Assembly (NCBI GenBank): GCA_041392125.1
Contig: JAWKMR010000008.1
Coordinates: 1-64,000, forward strand
DNA length: 64,000 nucleotides
Direction of reading: 5' to 3'
Origin: Halomarinibacterium sp041392125
Lineage (GTDB): Bacteria; Bacteroidota; Bacteroidia; Flavobacteriales; Flavobacteriaceae
This document shows positions 56,259 to 64,000 of this stretch, one piece after another. A program made the position numbers and the translations under genes. The notes under the pieces are model-generated. The model did not search any database. It was not told the origin of the DNA and worked only from the letters and a program-made list of their open reading frames with translations. How positions within the stretch are numbered: the first letter of the stretch is position 1; each line of letters opens with the position of its first letter.

Positions 56259-58850
56259 CTATCTCCTTTCGCTTAGTAAATCTGCCGGCAAAATTCCAAA
56301 ACGCTCTCTAAATTTTTTGTTGAAATAAGGGGATGAAGAAATACCTACATCGTACCGCACTTCACTTAAGGTAAAATGGGTTTTATGTTGTAACAATTGA
56401 TAGGCTTTTTGTAAACGAATTTCCAAAATAAATTGTACGGGGGTCATTCCCGTATATTGTTTCAAAATTCGGGTCAATTGCCTTTGGCTATAGTGAACCT
56501 GTTGTGCGAGACTTTCAATTTTATAGGATTCGTTGTTTAAATTTTCAATTACTAGAGATTCAATTTTTTTCAGTAGCTTTTTATCAGAACTTTCGGTATC
56601 GGCAACAAGATTTTGGTTTTGTAATTGCCATTTTTCTCTTTGTTTTTTATGGGTAAGTAAATTGGCAACCCTTGCCATCAGCTCATTTTTGCTAAAAGGC
56701 TTAACCACATAATCGTCTATGCCCATTTTAAAGCCCCTTATTTTATCTTCCTCCAGCGTTTTCGCTGAAATAAGAATAAAAGGAATATGTTGGTATTCTG
56801 GAATTTTATTGACTGCTTTTTTTAATTCAAATCCATCCATTTTAGGCATCATAATATCGGATGTTATTAAATCGAAGCTTTCTCTTTGCAATATTTCTAA
56901 CGCTTCTTTACCATCAAATGCTAAGGTGCAGTCGTATTCTGAAGCGAGAATATCGTTCAAAAATTTAGCCATTTGCGGGTTATCTTCGGTAATGAGAATT
57001 TTGGCTCTTCTTTCAGGATTAATACTCGCTTCAGTAACTGTGTCGACTAGCCTTTCCTTTGGTACTTTTTTGGGTTTTTCAATCACTGAATCTATTTCGC
57101 CTTGATACACAGTAACAGGGAGTTGAAGTGTAAACGTACTTCCTTTGCCAAGTTTGCTAATAACACTTAAATGGCCTCCTAAAATCTTGGCAAACTCGCG
57201 AGACAAGGATAACCCTATTCCAATACCTCCTACAGCACTATTGTTTTTGGATTGATAAAACCGTTCAAAAATCTTTTCCTTTTCATCAAAGTGAATTCCT
57301 TCCCCTTGGTCGGCAACCTTTACTTCCAATTGAGAATTTATAAGGGTGGCTGCTACGGAAATTTTGGATTTTGAAGGCGAAAACTTAATGGCATTGCTTA
57401 ATAAATTATTGATAATTTTTTCTAACTTTTCAATATCAATTGCTGTTTTAAAGCTTTCGGGGATGGTATTTAAAAAGGACAAGTCTATTTCCTTCATTTG
57501 TGCCAAAGAATTGAAGGAATAAACAATTCTGCTTAATTGCTCGTTTAGTAACACAGGAGTAAGTCGAATTTTAGTTTTGTCTTTTTCATATTTTAAAAGC
57601 GTTAGTATTTCATTGGCATCTTCGGTAACTTTACTACTGTTTTGAAGTGCAGTAGTAATGTGCTCTTTTAATTTTTGAGGGTCTTTGAGATGGTCTAAGG
57701 CCAGGTTTAAATTTCCGGAAATAAGGGTAAGGGGAGTTCGTATTTCGTGTGCAATATTTCCTAAAAATTTGGAACGTATGTCATTGATTTCCTGTTCCTT
57801 TTGCAATTCAGTTTCAATAAATAATTTTTTTCTTTTTTGACGATTACTTTGCCACTGAAAAATACCTAACCCTACTAGAATAAAGGCAAGACTACTAAAG
57901 ATCCAGACATTGCGTGAATTTTTTTGACGTGCAATCTCTAATTGCTGTTGTGCGATTTCCTTGTCCTTTTGTTCAAAATTAAACTTTGCTTCAGCCTCAG
58001 TAAAATTAGACTCGATAAGTTGTGTATAATGTGATTCTATACTATCCCCAAAAATTTTATGATATTTTGCTGCTTTTTCCCACTGATTGAGATTTTCATA
58101 TTGATCTGCCATATTTCTTGCAGACAAAGCCACGTCTCTAGTGCTATTAACTTTCAAAGATTTTTCGTAGGATAACTGATAAAATTCCAATGCGGTTTTT
58201 GGTTCGTTTATTTTTACAAAAACATTACCAATATTATTTAGTACAGAACTTAAATAGGTATCATCTGATACTTTTTCAAAAATTTCTGCTGCCATATTGC
58301 AGTAAGAAATAGCTTCAGAAGGTTTTCCTAATACTGCCAAACTATTACACTTGTGCATATACGATTCGCCAATCATTTTATCGTTTTTGGCTTCTAATGC
58401 ATACCGTATACATTGATCTGCAATAAAATCTAATGTTTTTTCTTCTCCTTTTACATCGTACAGCACATAGTATTTGATTGAATAGGTTTGTTGTTTTAGC
58501 GAAGGACTATTCGTTTTTAACGATCTTGAAATACTACTATCTGCATAGACAAGGCTTTTTTCTGGTTCTAAAAAAAGATAGGCATAACATAAATTGTAAT
58601 AATTTTTAGCAAATAATATATTAAGACTGTCAATAGTAATGTCTTTGCGGGTCTTAAGAAACTCATTCATGAGCAGCGTTTGCTCTAATACTTTATCATA
58701 TTTCCCATCCTTAATAAATTGTTTAACTTCTGAAATTTTTTCAGAATACGTATCTGCCTGTATGATTTTTTCCTGTGCAGCAATTTTCAATCCACTAGCA
58801 AAAAAAAGCCATAATAATGCGACCCAGATTATATTCATGAATTGGTTCAT
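56259..58850 (-). CDS. Hybrid two-component system sensor/AraC-type regulator (HTCS)
   Basis: An 863-residue one-protein two-component system. Order: signal/membrane segment (residues 5-25), TPR-like sensor (about 25-290), transmembrane helix (about 325-345, VWIFSSLAFILVGLGIFQW), HisKA with GNIAHEIRTPL (His near 369), HATPase with NNLLSNAIKFSP and GIGIGLSLSREF, receiver with SDIMMPKMDG (Asp near 667), and AraC-type HTH (about 760-863, GMTPVQFILEIRLQKAYQLL). The TPR sensor, rather than propeller repeats, suggests a cytoplasmic or peptide-type signal. It is divergent from the S74 gene with a shared control region. Confidence 0.93.
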   Translation of the reverse strand: MNQFMNIIWVALLWLFFASGLKIAAQEKIIQADTYSEKISEVKQFIKDGKYDKVLEQTLLMNEFLKTRKDITIDSLNILFAKNYYNLCYAYLFLEPEKSLVYADSSISRSLKTNSPSLKQQTYSIKYYVLYDVKGEEKTLDFIADQCIRYALEAKNDKMIGESYMHKCNSLAVLGKPSEAISYCNMAAEIFEKVSDDTYLSSVLNNIGNVFVKINEPKTALEFYQLSYEKSLKVNSTRDVALSARNMADQYENLNQWEKAAKYHKIFGDSIESHYTQLIESNFTEAEAKFNFEQKDKEIAQQQLEIARQKNSRNVWIFSSLAFILVGLGIFQWQSNRQKRKKLFIETELQKEQEINDIRSKFLGNIAHEIRTPLTLISGNLNLALDHLKDPQKLKEHITTALQNSSKVTEDANEILTLLKYEKDKTKIRLTPVLLNEQLSRIVYSFNSLAQMKEIDLSFLNTIPESFKTAIDIEKLEKIINNLLSNAIKFSPSKSKISVAATLINSQLEVKVADQGEGIHFDEKEKIFERFYQSKNNSAVGGIGIGLSLSREFAKILGGHLSVISKLGKGSTFTLQLPVTVYQGEIDSVIEKPKKVPKERLVDTVTEASINPERRAKILITEDNPQMAKFLNDILASEYDCTLAFDGKEALEILQRESFDLITSDIMMPKMDGFELKKAVNKIPEYQHIPFILISAKTLEEDKIRGFKMGIDDYVVKPFSKNELMARVANLLTHKKQREKWQLQNQNLVADTESSDKKLLKKIESLVIENLNNESYKIESLAQQVHYSQRQLTRILKQYTGMTPVQFILEIRLQKAYQLLQHKTHFTLSEVRYDVGISSSPYFNKKFRERFGILPADLLSERR

Positions 58851-58854
58851 ACTT

Positions 58855-58954
58855 CAAATATAAATAAAAATTTAGCCCTAAGCTCTCATGTCGAATATGA
58901 GACATTTTATGTCCAATATTAGACGGGTATTTGAAAATCAAGCCTTTAAGTTTG
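58855..58954. promoter_or_regulatory. Divergent control region with 21-bp-phased direct repeat
   Basis: ATGTCGAATATGAGAC (58888-58903) and ATGTCCAATATTAGAC (58909-58924) match at 14 of 16 positions, and their starts are 21 bp apart (two helical turns). Each half also has TGTC...GAC symmetry. The HTCS -7 element TATATTTG lies at 58862-58855 (minus) and the S74 -7 element TAAGTTTG at 58947-58954. Both lie 22-25 bp from the boxes, and neither has a good -33. AraC-type activators bind such 21-bp repeats. The HTCS as binder is inference. Confidence 0.62.
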
Positions 58955-58978
58955 CTTAAATATTTAAAAAGGGCAAAA

Positions 58979-61900
58979 ATGAAAATTCTAATAACAATAC
59001 TACTGGGACTGCTTTTGGGAAGCAGTCTCATGGGTCAAGTAGGTATTAATACCACCAGTCCCAATGCGTTACTGGACATACAGTCCAGCAACCAAAGTAC
59101 CCCCAATAATAGCGATGGAATACTAATACCTAAGATAGATGAATTTCCAGCGTCAAACCCCACGGCAGCACAAGATGGAATGTTGGTTTTTGTAACCGGG
59201 GCTGGGGCGCCAACCAGAGGTTTTCATTATTGGGACCAAGGATCCACTTCTTGGGTCCCGATGGACGTAGGAAATGCTACGGCTGCATGGTATAATGCCA
59301 ATACAACCACCAATGCTTCTACTACCACAGCAAACATATTCCGGACGGGAAACATAGGGATAGGGACCAATAATCCCATGTACCCCATTGAAGTAATGAC
59401 CACTTCCAATACCGATGCGGTAGTGTCTAGTTTAACCAATACGGTAAATAACTTATCGGTTCGCAATGCCAATTTTTCTACTACCAGTAGTGCCGATAAC
59501 GTTAATTTAACAGGTCTTCGTAACAACGTCTCAGGTACAGGAACCGTAACGGTACAGAATATCACTGGTATGACCAATTTTATGTCCAATGCTTCTTCTG
59601 GTGGGCAGGTGGGCCTTAAGAATACTATGACTGCCTCTGGGAATGGCTATATTGCTGGCGTTGACAATGAATTGAACACTATTGGTAACGGAACTGTGTA
59701 TGGAGTACGAAATGTATTTCAAGTTGGCAATGGCAATCAATATGGAACACACACCACTTTCACGGCCAATGGGGGAAGTGGAGACTTGTATGGAAATTAT
59801 GTGTTTATAGACCCTACAGATACTAACGGAAGTTCCTACGGGGTTTATACAGATGTGCAAGGTAGCAATGCCTATGCAGGATACTTTTTAGGAGATGTTG
59901 CCATTGGAACAAGCATTGGAGACACCTACACACTACCGTCCAATAGAGGGACTAATGGGCAAATGCTTCAAACAGATGGTATTGGAAATGTAAGTTGGGT
60001 AACACCTTCAGCTGCTTCAGATACTTCCCCCGCATGGTATGATGAAGGAACAACCAATGCAGCCACAACGGCGACTAATGATATAGTCCGTTCCGGAAAT
60101 ATAGGGCTTGGGGTGACTTCAACCAATTACAAGTTGGATATTTTTGAAAATCGGGGAACTGCGGGTATAAATATTGTGATGGATGATGTAAGCGCTCCTA
60201 CTACTACGGCAAGTTACGGTATAAAAACATCCATCGATAACGATAATAATGGTCTGTCTACAGGCGATAGCTATGCTATTGAAAATACCATTCAAGTGTT
60301 GTCGGATAATGCCTATGGTATTAGAAATAACATGATAGGCCATTTGGCCGGAGCAAGTAATTTGTATGGGAGTTATCAGGGAATTAATAATAATGGGGTA
60401 GGAAATTCGTATGGTACTTTTAATGCCGTCACTGGTATTTTTGGAACAAACTACGGGAGTTATAATTTAGTTACTGGCGATGGTTTTGGAGTCTATTCTG
60501 AAGCCTTAAACCCGGGTAGTTATGCAGGCTATTTCATAGGAACTTTAGGTGTTGGAACCAATGCATCAAACATTTATAGGTTTCCAACCTCGCGGGGCAC
60601 TAATGGACAAATGATGCAAACCGATGGTTTGGGGAATCTTAGTTGGGTTGACAGCACTACTATTGGTGTTCAGAAAATTGACGATTTAACAGATGGAAAA
60701 TCTGATAATGATGGCTCTAATAATGGTTCCTCCATTTTTTTAGGGGTCAATTCAGGAATAAATGATGATGGTAGCGATAATCAAAATGTTGGTATTGGAT
60801 ATGGAAGTATGGTAGCCAATACCACAGGAAGTTACAATACTGTAGTTGGATATCAAAGCTTGGCAAGTAATACCTCTGGTTTTAGCAATACGGGGGTTGG
60901 ATATCAAACTTTATATGGCACTACCACAGGGTCCTTCAATACAGCGATGGGGGATTGGTCTATGGTTAGTAACATTTCGGGATCTCATAATGTAGGGGTT
61001 GGCTACAGTACACTTAGATTTAATACATTGGGAAATAATAATACGGCATTGGGAAGTACGGCGCTTTGGGCAAATTCTTTAGGGAATGATAATACAGCGA
61101 TTGGTAAAAACGCCTTAGCTACAAGCTCAACCGGAAGCTTTAATACAGGCTTAGGAGTTGAGGCGGCTTATAATAATGTAAACGGTTCGCATATGATTGC
61201 TATTGGTAGGAGAGCGTTATATTCTAACACCTCGTCTAATTATTTGGTAGCAGTAGGGAATGATGCACTTTATTCCAATACTGCGGGTTATAATAATGTT
61301 TCTATGGGTCATACTTCTATGTACTCCAATACCGTAGGCCATGAAAATGTTGCCATTGGAAATGCCTCCCTTTATGATAACACTAATGGTTTTGGCAACG
61401 TAGCTATTGGTTATCAATCGCTTTACGGAAGTGATACCGGATCTTACAATATTTCCATAGGTAGAAATACCATGTATTCAAACAGTGCAGGCTCCTATAA
61501 TATAAGTATTGGTGAAGATGCTCTTTACTCTGGAAATACCTATCGAAGCATTGCAATTGGTTATAGGGCTTTATATAGTACGACATCTGGAGGCTTTAAT
61601 GTGGCGGTTGGTCATGAGACCATGTATTCAAACACTACTGGACATAACAATACTTCCGTAGGGTATTATAGCCTTCGTGCTAATACAACCGGAAGGGATA
61701 ATGTGGCCCTGGGATATCTCGCACTTGATAACAATACTAACGGGTATTATAATACTGCCATTGGTTCTGAAGCATTATCTAGTAATGGTTCTTTAGATAA
61801 CAATACAGCCGTGGGGTATCGTTCGTTATGGTTATCTACGGGCGATGTTAATACAGCGGTAGGTGCCAATACCCTTAGTCAAAATACGAGCGGTTTTCGT

Positions 61901-62569
61901 AACAATGCCTTTGGGTATTATGCCTTAGGTTTGAACACCACCGGACAACGAAATACGGCGCTGGGTAGCAATGCTCTTGATAATAACACTACAGGAAGTT
62001 ATAATACTGCCGTGGGAAATTTTGCTTTTTCTTCGGGCAGTTCTTTTACAAACTCAACAGCACTAGGCTATAATGCTCAACCCAATGCCAGCAATACGGT
62101 TAGAATTGGTGATGCTTCGGTTTCCACCATTGGAGGATTTGCCAACTGGACCAATGTTTCAGACGGAAGATTTAAAGATAAAGTACAGGAAAATGTTATA
62201 GGGTTGGATTTTGTAATGAAATTACGTCCAGTAACTTATGTCTTGGATATGGATGCAATTACTACTTTTTATAAAATACCTGACGAACAGCGTATTAAAA
62301 GTTCAGAAATGCTAAAAGCCAGCGAAGTTCAAATTGGGTTTATTGCTCAAGAAGTTGAAAAAGTTGCTCAATCATTACAATTCGACTTCCATGGGGTAGA
62401 TCGTCCAGAAAATGATAACAATCATTATGGTCTTCGCTATTCAGAATTTGTTCCAGTTTTAGTAAAAGCTTTACAAGAACAACAAGAAGAAATAGACAGT
62501 TTAAAAGAAGAAATTTCTCAACTAAAACAATTAGAAGCTCGTCTAAAACAATTGGAAATGAAACAATAA
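58979..62569 (+). CDS. Large S74 (endosialidase-chaperone) surface protein with head repeats
   Basis: A 1196-residue secreted protein. Signal peptide ends near residue 20 (LLLGSSLMGQ), followed by VGINTTSPNALLDIQSS, typical of flavobacterial surface proteins. Two diverged modules (residues about 100-325 and 345-540) each run from a WY(N/D) opening to RGTNGQM-QTDG-GN-SWV. A long array of YadA-head-like repeats (about 600-1040) of the NTAVGY-SL--NT-G type follows, then a C-terminal S74 intramolecular chaperone (SDGRFKDKVQ, IGFIAQEVEKV; about 1060-1165) and a coiled coil. It is likely trimeric and may be self-cleaved. It is divergent from the HTCS. Confidence 0.88.
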   Translation: MKILITILLGLLLGSSLMGQVGINTTSPNALLDIQSSNQSTPNNSDGILIPKIDEFPASNPTAAQDGMLVFVTGAGAPTRGFHYWDQGSTSWVPMDVGNATAAWYNANTTTNASTTTANIFRTGNIGIGTNNPMYPIEVMTTSNTDAVVSSLTNTVNNLSVRNANFSTTSSADNVNLTGLRNNVSGTGTVTVQNITGMTNFMSNASSGGQVGLKNTMTASGNGYIAGVDNELNTIGNGTVYGVRNVFQVGNGNQYGTHTTFTANGGSGDLYGNYVFIDPTDTNGSSYGVYTDVQGSNAYAGYFLGDVAIGTSIGDTYTLPSNRGTNGQMLQTDGIGNVSWVTPSAASDTSPAWYDEGTTNAATTATNDIVRSGNIGLGVTSTNYKLDIFENRGTAGINIVMDDVSAPTTTASYGIKTSIDNDNNGLSTGDSYAIENTIQVLSDNAYGIRNNMIGHLAGASNLYGSYQGINNNGVGNSYGTFNAVTGIFGTNYGSYNLVTGDGFGVYSEALNPGSYAGYFIGTLGVGTNASNIYRFPTSRGTNGQMMQTDGLGNLSWVDSTTIGVQKIDDLTDGKSDNDGSNNGSSIFLGVNSGINDDGSDNQNVGIGYGSMVANTTGSYNTVVGYQSLASNTSGFSNTGVGYQTLYGTTTGSFNTAMGDWSMVSNISGSHNVGVGYSTLRFNTLGNNNTALGSTALWANSLGNDNTAIGKNALATSSTGSFNTGLGVEAAYNNVNGSHMIAIGRRALYSNTSSNYLVAVGNDALYSNTAGYNNVSMGHTSMYSNTVGHENVAIGNASLYDNTNGFGNVAIGYQSLYGSDTGSYNISIGRNTMYSNSAGSYNISIGEDALYSGNTYRSIAIGYRALYSTTSGGFNVAVGHETMYSNTTGHNNTSVGYYSLRANTTGRDNVALGYLALDNNTNGYYNTAIGSEALSSNGSLDNNTAVGYRSLWLSTGDVNTAVGANTLSQNTSGFRNNAFGYYALGLNTTGQRNTALGSNALDNNTTGSYNTAVGNFAFSSGSSFTNSTALGYNAQPNASNTVRIGDASVSTIGGFANWTNVSDGRFKDKVQENVIGLDFVMKLRPVTYVLDMDAITTFYKIPDEQRIKSSEMLKASEVQIGFIAQEVEKVAQSLQFDFHGVDRPENDNNHYGLRYSEFVPVLVKALQEQQEEIDSLKEEISQLKQLEARLKQLEMKQ

Positions 62570-62601
62570 TATTTTCGCTTATGCTATGCCCTTTTTAGCA
62601 G

Positions 62602-62640
62602 AAGGCTGTTTGTAATGAATTATTACGGCAGCCTTTTTTT
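62602..62640. terminator. Terminator between the S74 gene and corA
   Basis: AAGGCTG pairs with CAGCCTT, with an inner GTAAT/ATTAC helix in the loop and seven T after the stem. Confidence 0.85.
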
Positions 62641-63718
62641 ATAACCACTTTTTCTTTCTAAAGTAATACAACATTGCAATAAAAATCAAAATCATTATTC
62701 CCCACAAGACATAATAACTGTATGTATAATGAAGCTCCGGCATGTGGTCAAAATTCATTCCATAGATGCCTGCTATAAAGGTTAAGGGAATAAAAATGGT
62801 AGCAATGATGGTCAACACTTTCATAATGTTGTTCATCTTATTACTTACGGTGGTCATATACATATCCATAAGCCCCCAAACCATATCACGATAGATTTCA
62901 ATATTTTCATTAATCTGTACAATATGGTCATACACATCTCTAAAATAATCGCGAGTGCGTTCCTCCATAATTGGATTTTCGGTTTTTTCTAAGCGCGAAA
63001 TCACTTCCCGAAGCGGAAATACACTTCGCCGTATTTTTAAAACTTCCCGCTTTAATAGCTGAATATCCTGAGGGGTAGATGCTGAAGGATTTTCAACAAA
63101 AACCTGCTCTTCCATGGCTTCAATTTTTTCTCCAAAATCTTCAACAATGGCAAAATAGTTATCCACAATAGTATCTATTAAGGCAAAACCTAAATAGTCT
63201 GCCCCATAATTACGAATTTTAGATTCAGGATTCGAAATTCGCATACGTACCGAGTCGAATATATCTTCTTCCGACTCCTGAAAGGTGAGCACATAATTTT
63301 TACCAATGACCAACGAAATATGCTCGACCGTAAATAATTCTTCTTTGTTAAAATATAGCATTTTCAATACCACAAAAAAGTATTCGGGATACTCATCTAC
63401 TTTAGGCCGGTGTTCGGTATTGAGAATGTCTTCCATCACCAAAGGATGCAAACCATAAAAGCTTCCAAGCTTCGCAATTTCTTCATTAAGGTTTAGTCCA
63501 TTTACATTAATCCAGGTAATTTGGTCGGTAGTTTTAAACTTAAAAGCGTCTTCAACGTTATTGGTTTTAATACATTCAAAAGAATCTTTGGAAAATTCGT
63601 GAATTTCAATATCGGTTTTATCCCGTTTTTTTAAACCCACATAACCATCGGTGCCCGGTGCTTTCCCAATGGTTTTGGCAATGCGCTTCTTTTTTTTCGA
63701 TTTATGTAGTTTCGCCAT
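62639..63718 (-). CDS. corA: Magnesium/cobalt transporter CorA
   Basis: A 359-residue pentameric-channel-type transporter. The long N-terminal soluble domain (MAKLHKSKKKKRIAKTIGKA start) is followed by two C-terminal helices with the signature YGMNFDHMPE between them and a lysine-rich tail (YYFRKKKWL). The ATG at 63718 is used because an upstream extension (to 63841) would cross into the ytxJ promoter. The GMN motif is intact, so Mg2+ transport is likely. Confidence 0.92.
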   Translation of the reverse strand: MAKLHKSKKKKRIAKTIGKAPGTDGYVGLKKRDKTDIEIHEFSKDSFECIKTNNVEDAFKFKTTDQITWINVNGLNLNEEIAKLGSFYGLHPLVMEDILNTEHRPKVDEYPEYFFVVLKMLYFNKEELFTVEHISLVIGKNYVLTFQESEEDIFDSVRMRISNPESKIRNYGADYLGFALIDTIVDNYFAIVEDFGEKIEAMEEQVFVENPSASTPQDIQLLKREVLKIRRSVFPLREVISRLEKTENPIMEERTRDYFRDVYDHIVQINENIEIYRDMVWGLMDMYMTTVSNKMNNIMKVLTIIATIFIPLTFIAGIYGMNFDHMPELHYTYSYYVLWGIMILIFIAMLYYFRKKKWL

Positions 63719-63766
63719 ATCGATTTTAAAGATACCAAAAAGGAGTAAACAATTTGTAAAGTCTTT

Positions 63767-63774
63767 TATTTTTG
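63767..63774 (+). promoter_or_regulatory. -7 promoter element for ytxJ
   Basis: TATTTTTG followed by C, 27 bases before the ATG at 63802. Confidence 0.5.
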
Positions 63775-63801
63775 CACGACAGTATTCAAAATTTTTATAG
63801 C

Positions 63802-64000
63802 ATGGGATTATTTGATTTCTTCGGAAGAAAATCTGAAACAAGACCTAAGGAAGAAAAGGTACTGCCTTGGCTTAGGCTTACTAGAGTAGAACAATTAGAC
63901 GAAATAGCAGAAGCATCAAAAACAATTCCTGTGGTTATTTTTAAACATTCCACTACCTGTGGTATTAGCCGAATGGTGTTGCGTAATTTTGAAAATGACT
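63802..64000 (+). CDS. ytxJ: Bacillithiol system redox-active protein YtxJ (partial)
   Basis: The first 66 residues of a thioredoxin-fold protein of the YtxJ (DUF2847) family; the rest lies beyond the window. VIFKHSTTCGISRMVLRNFE holds the single active-site Cys at residue 53. YtxJ is a monothiol bacilliredoxin-like protein, so bacillithiol is a likely low-molecular-weight thiol of this organism. That agrees with the DinB gene but does not prove it. Confidence 0.88.
   Translation, partial: MGLFDFFGRKSETRPKEEKVLPWLRLTRVEQLDEIAEASKTIPVVIFKHSTTCGISRMVLRNFEND

Noticed and set aside
60780..62100. A CRISPR-like or satellite DNA repeat
   Set aside because: The periodicity is in codons of one open frame and the repeats diverge at DNA level, so it is a protein repeat array.
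58979..62569. A prophage tail-fibre gene, because of the S74 domain
   Set aside because: There is a bacterial signal peptide and an HTCS neighbour, with no capsid, tail, integrase or lysis genes nearby.

Overview
The window looks like a chromosomal segment from a member of the Flavobacteriaceae (Bacteroidota). The evidence is a low-GC sequence, the gliding-motility pair gldF/gldG, a protein with a type A sorting domain for the type IX secretion system, the Bacteroidota promoter signature TAnnTTTG ahead of many genes, and several flavobacterial families (DUF6048, DUF6452, DUF4294, DUF5686, CCC-motif membrane protein, YtxJ). Most genes are housekeeping or cell-envelope genes. I see no insertion sequence, prophage, integrated plasmid or CRISPR array.

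Layout. 1-9.5 kb: partial mnmE, a DUF4870 membrane protein, a DUF1573 protein, dnaN, the gldG-gldF-GNAT-ABM-SAM hydrolase cluster, phoH and purC. 9.5-14.5 kb: a PagL-like lipid A deacylase, an alanine:cation symporter and an SGNH/MBOAT acyl-transfer pair. 14.5-22 kb: an M42 peptidase and a DUF4294 gene, both broken by many indels, then one rRNA operon (16S, tRNA-Ile, tRNA-Ala, 23S, 5S). 22-38 kb: hemolysin III-type and ZIP membrane proteins, an RlmL-type and an RlmD-type rRNA methyltransferase, ornithine aminotransferase, a secreted T9SS protein, a Smr protein, a cysteine desulfurase, a TonB-dependent receptor and an M23 peptidase. 38-41.6 kb: a coiled-coil protein, zapA, a 6S RNA candidate, rny and xerD. 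41.6-55.5 kb: outer-membrane proteins, a sodium:solute symporter, an OmpA/HhH pair, a DinB protein with a striking palindromic promoter, DUF5686, smpB, a phosphatase lipoprotein, a tiny membrane-protein gene, a thioesterase and clpB. 55.5-64 kb: a NUMOD4/HNH protein, a one-component hybrid two-component regulator (HTCS), a 1196-residue endosialidase-chaperone (S74) surface protein divergent from it, corA and partial ytxJ.

The best candidate for an undescribed system is the HTCS/S74 divergon at 56.2-62.6 kb. Between the two genes lie two near-identical 16-bp boxes exactly 21 bp apart. This is the geometry expected for an AraC-type DNA-binding domain, which the HTCS carries at its C-terminus, and both divergent promoters sit about 23-25 bp from the boxes. 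I infer that the sensor controls a large repetitive surface protein and itself.

Other points. The stretch from about 14.5 to 21.7 kb carries indels in two protein genes, in tRNA-Ile and in near-universal rRNA positions, which reads more like noisy consensus sequence than real decay. Thirteen convergent gene junctions fall into two classes: five with hairpin terminators, and eight packed tightly without one, five of these overlapping by exactly the same four bases (TTAG/CTAA).
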